DNA from: Clostridia bacterium
Lineage (GTDB): Bacteria > Bacillota > Clostridia > Oscillospirales > CAG-272
DNA: 54,104 nt
NCBI GenBank assembly: GCA_017503285.1
Contig: JAFVTH010000026.1
Coordinates: forward strand, 1 to 54,104
Reading direction: 5' to 3'
Positions within the stretch are counted from its first letter, which is position 1. The number at the start of each line of letters is the position of its first letter. The position numbers were made by a program, and so were the translations under genes. The notes under the pieces were generated by a model. That model saw only the letters and a program-made list of their open reading frames with translations. It searched no databases and was not told the DNA's origin. Positions 49,853 through 54,104 of this stretch are shown piece by piece.

Positions 49853-50908
49853 ATGATTGAAGAGACAGAATTTGACTTTGAAAGCAGAATAGTATCTACT
49901 GAGGCCTCCGGAGAGGACAACGAGGTTGAAATAAGCCTACGCCCTAAGACCTTTGACGAGTATATAGGTCAAGAAAAGGTGCGTGAGATGCTTAAGGTTT
50001 ATATTGATGCGGCTAAGGGCCGCGGAGATTCTCTTGACCATGTTTTGTTATATGGCCCTCCCGGTCTTGGTAAGACTACCCTTTCCGGAATAATTGCGGC
50101 TGAAATGGGTGTTAATTTTAGAGTGACATCCGGTCCTGCTATTGAAAAACAGGGTGACCTTGCTGCTATACTTACAAACCTTGCGCCGGGCGATGTTCTT
50201 TTTATAGATGAAATACACCGTCTTTCCCGTTCTATTGAGGAAATTTTGTACCCTGCGATGGAGGACTATGTGCTTGATATTATTATCGGCAAGGGTCCTG
50301 CTGCAAGGAGCATCCGTGTGCCGCTGCCTAAGTTTACTTTGATTGGCGCAACAACACGTGCCGGACAGCTGACAACGCCATTAAGAGATAGATTTGGCGT
50401 GCTTTTAAGGCTTGAGCTTTATACCCCGGACGAGCTTGCGACTATTATTAAAAGAAGCGCTTCTCTGCTGAATGTTGGCATTGACGATGATGGCGCTTAT
50501 GAAATTGCTTCTCGCTCAAGAGGTACACCGCGTATTGCGAACAGACTTTTGAAGCGTGTAAGAGACTATGCGCAGGTTAAGGGAGATGGCAAAATTACCC
50601 TTGAAATTGCACAGATGGCGCTAAAATCCCTTGAAATAGACGAGCTTGGTCTTGATAATATTGACAGGAAAATGCTTGAAACTATTATTAAGTTTTATGA
50701 TGGTGGTCCTGTTGGCCTTGAAACTCTTGCTGCTACTATCGGAGAGGAAAGCATCACTATTGAGGACGTTTACGAGCCTTATCTTATGCAAATTGGATTT
50801 CTTAGCCGTACACCACGCGGCAGGTGCGTAACAAGACTTGCATATGAGCATCTTGGCATCCCATTTAACGGCGCAGGCGGATATCAGTTAAAATTAGATG
50901 AGCAATAA
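49853..50908 (+). CDS. ruvB: Holliday junction branch migration ATPase RuvB
   Basis: This 351-residue AAA+ motor has Walker [10 protein letters not shown] (residues about 66-74), Walker B FIDEIHR, the GATTRAG sensor 1 region, the arginine finger region RDRFG and the C-terminal winged helix ([19 protein letters not shown]). It drives branch migration with RuvA. A terminator follows directly. Confidence 0.96.
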   Translation: MIEETEFDFESRIVSTEASGEDNEVEISLRPKTFDEYIGQEKVREMLKVYIDAAKGRGDSLDHVLLYGPPGLGKTTLSGIIAAEMGVNFRVTSGPAIEKQGDLAAILTNLAPGDVLFIDEIHRLSRSIEEILYPAMEDYVLDIIIGKGPAARSIRVPLPKFTLIGATTRAGQLTTPLRDRFGVLLRLELYTPDELATIIKRSASLLNVGIDDDGAYEIASRSRGTPRIANRLLKRVRDYAQVKGDGKITLEIAQMALKSLEIDELGLDNIDRKMLETIIKFYDGGPVGLETLAATIGEESITIEDVYEPYLMQIGFLSRTPRGRCVTRLAYEHLGIPFNGAGGYQLKLDEQ

Positions 50909-50936
50909 AAAAAGGAGCGAAAATCGCTCCTTTTTT
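50908..50936. terminator. Bidirectional terminator after ruvB
   Basis: AAAGGAGCGA (50911-50920) and TCGCTCCTTT (50924-50933) form a perfect stem with a 3-base centre and T runs on both strands. It also serves the convergent 58-residue peptide gene. Confidence 0.88.
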
Positions 50937-50943
50937 GTTTAGG

Positions 50944-51120
50944 TTAGAATAGCAAATCTTGGATGTTTGCTGTAGATGTACCCTTTGTTACGGTTTGAAC
51001 ACCCTTGCCGTCGCCATAATCAAAGTCTACTGTTGTTGTTCTGATATTTTCGGAAGAAAATTCCATAATATCCTCACTTGCTACTACCTCATTTGTGTAG
51101 CTTGGCTTTGTGTATTTCAT
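50944..51120 (-). CDS. 58-residue peptide coupled to the BspA-like protein
   Basis: This small ORF of 58 residues starts MKYTKPSYTNEVVASEDIME and ends with a Thr/Gly/Asp-rich part (VDFDYGDGKGVQTVTKG, then NIQDLLF). The start codon shares one base with the stop of the BspA-like gene (TAATG), with GAGGAAAACG as the SD, and a terminator follows, so it is a real cistron. I recall short MKYxKP proteins next to clostridial surface proteins, but know no function. It has no signal peptide, and the N-terminal half looks like a leader-type helix. A precursor peptide or a partner of the surface protein are both possible; neither is proven. Confidence 0.7.
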   Translation of the reverse strand: MKYTKPSYTNEVVASEDIMEFSSENIRTTTVDFDYGDGKGVQTVTKGTSTANIQDLLF

Positions 51121-53888
51121 TATACGTTTTCCTCCTTATTTACAATTATATCAGTTGTTTGGTTTGCTTCTGCGTTTGCAACAACCTGGTTATATGTTAC
51201 AGCTTCAACTGTGGTTGTATTTGCGCCGTTGCTAATGTATGTTACTGTATCGCCATCTATTACATATGCGCAAACAAACAGCTCTGCATCCTTGTAGTCA
51301 TCTACAAGTCCTGTAACCTGCATTTCAAAGATTGAATACTGCTTCTTATCATCAAATGACACGCTAAACGCACCTTCCTTTAATGTTGTACCATCAAAGA
51401 GTGTATTTGTTGCACCAAGCTTTGCTACAGATGCTACTGCCAAGCCGTACTGAAGTGTTTTGCCGGTTGTTTCATAAAGCTCAAGCGCCTCAAAGTTTAC
51501 TGCAAAGCCTTGAAGGATTGCTGTGCCACTATATGAATAGCCGTTGTTTACAAAGATTGCAGGAACTTGATATTCTGCTTTGTCAAGAATTGTAAAGCTT
51601 TCAACATCGCAAGCGGTACACTTGTAGTAATAATAGCCTACTTTAAGGAAACCGTTGTCGTACTTAATAGTGTCAAATTCTCCCTTTGTGTGACCCTTGG
51701 CATCAATTGTTTCATTGAGTGATAAATTATATTTTCCGCATGGACAGTAATATTTGATTAAGCCTGTTTCTGTACATGTAGCATCTGTGATATCTTGACA
51801 TTTGTATGCATGATTATCTGCATTTTCGGTAAGTGCAGCAGCAAGCTCTGCATAAAGTGCATCGTTTACGTCCTTGGATCTGTTTGCAATTGAAAGAACA
51901 TCGAAATTATACGCCTTGCCGCTTGAGCAGAAGAATACCACGCTACCAGTGTTTTTATAGTTGGAAGCGTTGTTTGTGCTATACACTTTTATAAGACCCA
52001 TATTGGTTACATCTGTAACATTTTCATTTGCAAAAACAAATGTTACATTTGCATTTCCCTCGCCCCAAACAAACTGGGTAAGCTGTCCCAAGAAAACAAC
52101 AGTTTTGGGAGAATCTGCACCGATACCGGAAAATGCCGCTGTTGCTCTCATATCAACAAAGTTTTCGCCAAAAACAAGAACATCGTTTATGCTCTTGCAG
52201 TTTATAAACATTGAGCCACGCTGGTTGTTGTTTGTGTAAAGCTGGTTACCAGAAAATCCGGTCAAGCTAGATGGCATATAATAAACAGTTGGTTTTTCCG
52301 GAAGAACAAGCTTGGAAAGGTCAAGAGTCTCTCCGTCGTAGCATTGTCCTACTGTAAATGGCTTATCAACAAAATACATATTTGGTGCATTGTCGAAAGA
52401 ACCTTGGTTAACACCATTCAAGCGAAGGGTTTGCATAGAATCAGGCATATATACTGCTGTTAAAGAATTGCAGTTTTCGGCAATGAAACGGTCAGGAAGG
52501 GATGTTGTTCCCTCAGGAATACTCATTGCAACCAATGAAGGACAGCCCTTGAATACGCCGCAGCTAGGAAACTCTACTTTAGTATAAGACTCGCCGTTAG
52601 CGATAGCATTTGTGATTTTTGCATTTACCTTATCAAAGCTAACAAGCTTAAGGTTGTTACAGTAACAAAACGCTCCTTGTCCAACATTTTTAATTGTTGA
52701 TGGGAATTCTACATACTCTAATCTATCACACTCTGAAAAGGCGAAGCTATTAACATATGTTGTTCCCTCATTGAAAATCAAAACTCCGTTTGTACCGTTT
52801 ATATAATACAAGGATGAGCATCCCTTGAAGGAATATTGACCAAATTCTTTTGCTCCACTTGGTATATTAATTGTTTCAAGAGATGAGCAATTTTGGAAAC
52901 AATAGTTAACAAAGTTAGTAACTGTTTCAGGAATTACTATATCATTAAGAGCGGTGCATCCATTGAACATACCATGTGTTACTCTTGTCAAATTGCTTGG
53001 CAATTGTACAGATTCTAGCACTGTACACTGAGAAAAAGCATAATTACCAATTTTATTGTACAGTAATCCGTTGTGTAGCTTTACGGACACAAACGGAAAT
53101 TTTGCAAAGGCGTATGCATTAATGCTTGTTACGTCCTCTGGAAGGGTAAAATCAGCTTCCAATTGAACATTAGCAAAATAAACTTTAGAGTTTACTGTCA
53201 CAGGAACGCTGCTTTCATTTCCGAACGAAATGTTTTTAACCCATTCATTAATTGTGCCGGTATACTTAAATTCAGCAATATTAACGCAGCCACTGAAAGC
53301 ATTTGATCTTATCGCTGTAACGGTGTTTGGTATTGTTATCTTCGTAAGAGATTCACAATTTCTAAACAAATGTGGGTTTATAGTAGTTACTGTGCTTGGT
53401 ACTACAAGCTCAGTTAGCAAATTACCATTAATGTAAAGATTTTTAGCATAATTAATTGGATTGGCTGTATCGTTTCCGTTTGTTGTATTAGCGCCGAAAT
53501 ATGTGTTAAACCACTGCTCCAAGGTGCCAGTATAATTAACTCTATTAATGTTTTTTGCACCATTGAACACTTGATCGTTGAACTTAACCATATTTCCACC
53601 AAATTCAACAGATGTGATTTTAGTGTTGTTGTAAAAAGCCCTATACGCAGCCTCTGTTACCTTGTAGGTTTTTTCCTCGTAGGTAACGCTTTCAGGGATA
53701 ACAACTTCTGAAATTGTTATCTTTTGGTTGTCTGTGCTTAAGATTGCATAGCCGTCAAAGCCATCGTAGTCTGTTGACTCTGTAAGGGTGTAGTGCAAAT
53801 CGCCAATTTGAGTTGCACTTACAGAAAGAGCCAAAATTACTACGAGCAATAGCGACATTGCAAGAGTAAGTAAAATTCTCTTTTTCAT
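51120..53888 (-). CDS. BspA-like leucine-rich-repeat secreted protein
   Basis: This 922-residue protein has a signal peptide (KKRILLTLAMSLLLVVILAL, then VSATQ) and about 15 leucine-rich repeats of the BspA/TpLRR (LRR_5) type, for example ITIPNTVTAIRSNAFSGC and IVIPETVTNFVNYCFQNC. Near residues 695-740 a Cys-rich segment (DITDATCTETGLIKYYCPCG) and AKGHT resemble a short repeat found in clostridial surface proteins. The C-terminal 160 residues are a beta-rich region. No LPXTG or membrane anchor is visible, so it is probably released or held non-covalently. The ATG at 53888 has SD TAGGAG; a 10-codon longer ORF start is rejected. Confidence 0.88.
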   Translation of the reverse strand: MKKRILLTLAMSLLLVVILALSVSATQIGDLHYTLTESTDYDGFDGYAILSTDNQKITISEVVIPESVTYEEKTYKVTEAAYRAFYNNTKITSVEFGGNMVKFNDQVFNGAKNINRVNYTGTLEQWFNTYFGANTTNGNDTANPINYAKNLYINGNLLTELVVPSTVTTINPHLFRNCESLTKITIPNTVTAIRSNAFSGCVNIAEFKYTGTINEWVKNISFGNESSVPVTVNSKVYFANVQLEADFTLPEDVTSINAYAFAKFPFVSVKLHNGLLYNKIGNYAFSQCTVLESVQLPSNLTRVTHGMFNGCTALNDIVIPETVTNFVNYCFQNCSSLETINIPSGAKEFGQYSFKGCSSLYYINGTNGVLIFNEGTTYVNSFAFSECDRLEYVEFPSTIKNVGQGAFCYCNNLKLVSFDKVNAKITNAIANGESYTKVEFPSCGVFKGCPSLVAMSIPEGTTSLPDRFIAENCNSLTAVYMPDSMQTLRLNGVNQGSFDNAPNMYFVDKPFTVGQCYDGETLDLSKLVLPEKPTVYYMPSSLTGFSGNQLYTNNNQRGSMFINCKSINDVLVFGENFVDMRATAAFSGIGADSPKTVVFLGQLTQFVWGEGNANVTFVFANENVTDVTNMGLIKVYSTNNASNYKNTGSVVFFCSSGKAYNFDVLSIANRSKDVNDALYAELAAALTENADNHAYKCQDITDATCTETGLIKYYCPCGKYNLSLNETIDAKGHTKGEFDTIKYDNGFLKVGYYYYKCTACDVESFTILDKAEYQVPAIFVNNGYSYSGTAILQGFAVNFEALELYETTGKTLQYGLAVASVAKLGATNTLFDGTTLKEGAFSVSFDDKKQYSIFEMQVTGLVDDYKDAELFVCAYVIDGDTVTYISNGANTTTVEAVTYNQVVANAEANQTTDIIVNKEENV

Positions 53889-53924
53889 GGTTTCTCTCCT
53901 AAAAAAATAAATATTCACGTACGT

Positions 53925-53953
53925 ATTCTAACACAGGTGTGGAAAACTGTCAA
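53925..53953 (-). promoter_or_regulatory. Promoter of the BspA-like gene
   Basis: The minus strand shows perfect TTGACA (53948-53953), a 17-nt spacer and TAGAAT (53925-53930). The palindrome ACGTACGT (53917-53924) lies directly downstream of the -10 box, near the start site. Confidence 0.8.
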
Positions 53954-53960
53954 GTTCAAC

Positions 53961-53978
53961 AAAAAAAAAAAAAAAAAA
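53961..53978. repeat. A18/T18 homopolymer tract upstream of a surface-protein promoter
   Basis: Eighteen A in a row on the plus strand. It ends seven bases from the -35 box of the BspA-like promoter. Such a tract can slip in replication and can act as an UP element. The remaining bases 53979-54104 are AT-rich and show no gene. Confidence 0.9.
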
Positions 53979-54104
53979 TGATTATATTTGTTTATATTGC
54001 ATAATAAAATTAAAAATATTGTTGATAGGTCTACAAAAACACGATATTTTGAACCTGTTTTAGACTATCGGTATTTTACTTTTTAGGCAAAATGAAATTT
54101 GTTA

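Noticed and set aside
1-54104. CRISPR array, insertion sequences or other long repeats
   Set aside because: No regularly spaced repeats, transposase genes or terminal inverted repeats were found by eye.

Overview
The window looks like chromosome from a low-GC, spore-forming, anaerobic Firmicute of the class Clostridia, probably a gut or animal-associated lineage. The evidence is an alpha/beta-type small acid-soluble spore protein, a SpoIIQ-like M23 protein, HPr kinase, Mini-ribonuclease III, a short-type prolyl-tRNA synthetase, an NADP-type glutamate dehydrogenase, cytoplasmic GH2 and GH36 glycosidases, and many TTGACA-N17-TATAAT promoters with AGGAG ribosome binding sites. I see no phage, insertion sequence, integron, CRISPR array or toxin island. 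Codon use and base composition look even to the eye.

Layout. 1-357: leader and tandem promoters of an rRNA-type operon that runs leftward out of the window. 358-6872: a tightly coupled six-gene leftward operon of lipid/acyl-carrier character (AMP-ligase with its own carrier domain, GPH transporter, two PlsC-type acyltransferases, ACP, and an LRAT-phosphopantetheinyl transferase fusion). This is the best candidate for an undescribed system. 7073-7516: SASP gene with a sigma-G-like promoter and a leader hairpin. 7526-11620: GH2 glycosidase behind pcrA. 11772-11858: tRNA-Leu(CAA). 11928-14613: an anaerobic glycerol-3-phosphate dehydrogenase-like operon with a shortened DUF1667 protein. 14736-19025: mrnC, then a heterodimeric ABC exporter. 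19051-23370: a degenerate nucleotidyltransferase-like gene, a membrane-anchored CotH kinase-like protein, a CDF transporter and a ThyX-like protein. 23529-24206: SpoIIQ-like protein. 24272-26387: sugar isomerase/epimerase plus Gfo/Idh/MocA dehydrogenase behind a palindromic operator. 26490-28870: a phosphodiesterase and four unrecognised proteins. 28953-32480: hprK, an XRE regulator with a palindrome over its own promoter, and GH36 alpha-galactosidase. 32612-34201: solute-binding lipoprotein. 34380-37201: proS-gdhA. 37437-41268: two CvpA-family membrane proteins and ClpE. 41333-46077: ruvC, an RlmI-like methyltransferase, ECF transporter core (ecfA1, ecfA2, ecfT) and truA in one run. 46246-50908: DUF951, YfhO, ruvA, ruvB rightward. 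50944-53888: BspA-like leucine-rich-repeat surface protein coupled to a 58-residue peptide gene, with an 18-A tract just upstream of the promoter.

How the genes work together. The first operon holds everything needed to activate a fatty acid, load it on a carrier, transfer it to a lysolipid-like acceptor and import or export the lipid. It resembles a split version of the E. coli LplT/Aas lysophospholipid salvage pair, with a dedicated carrier, an activating enzyme and an LRAT-type transacylase added; this is inference from domain content. The sugar genes (GH2, GH36, isomerase/dehydrogenase pair, binding protein, HprK) suggest saprophytic carbohydrate use. The housekeeping block (ruvABC, truA, ECF core, proS, clpE) is normal in content but partly unusual in order.
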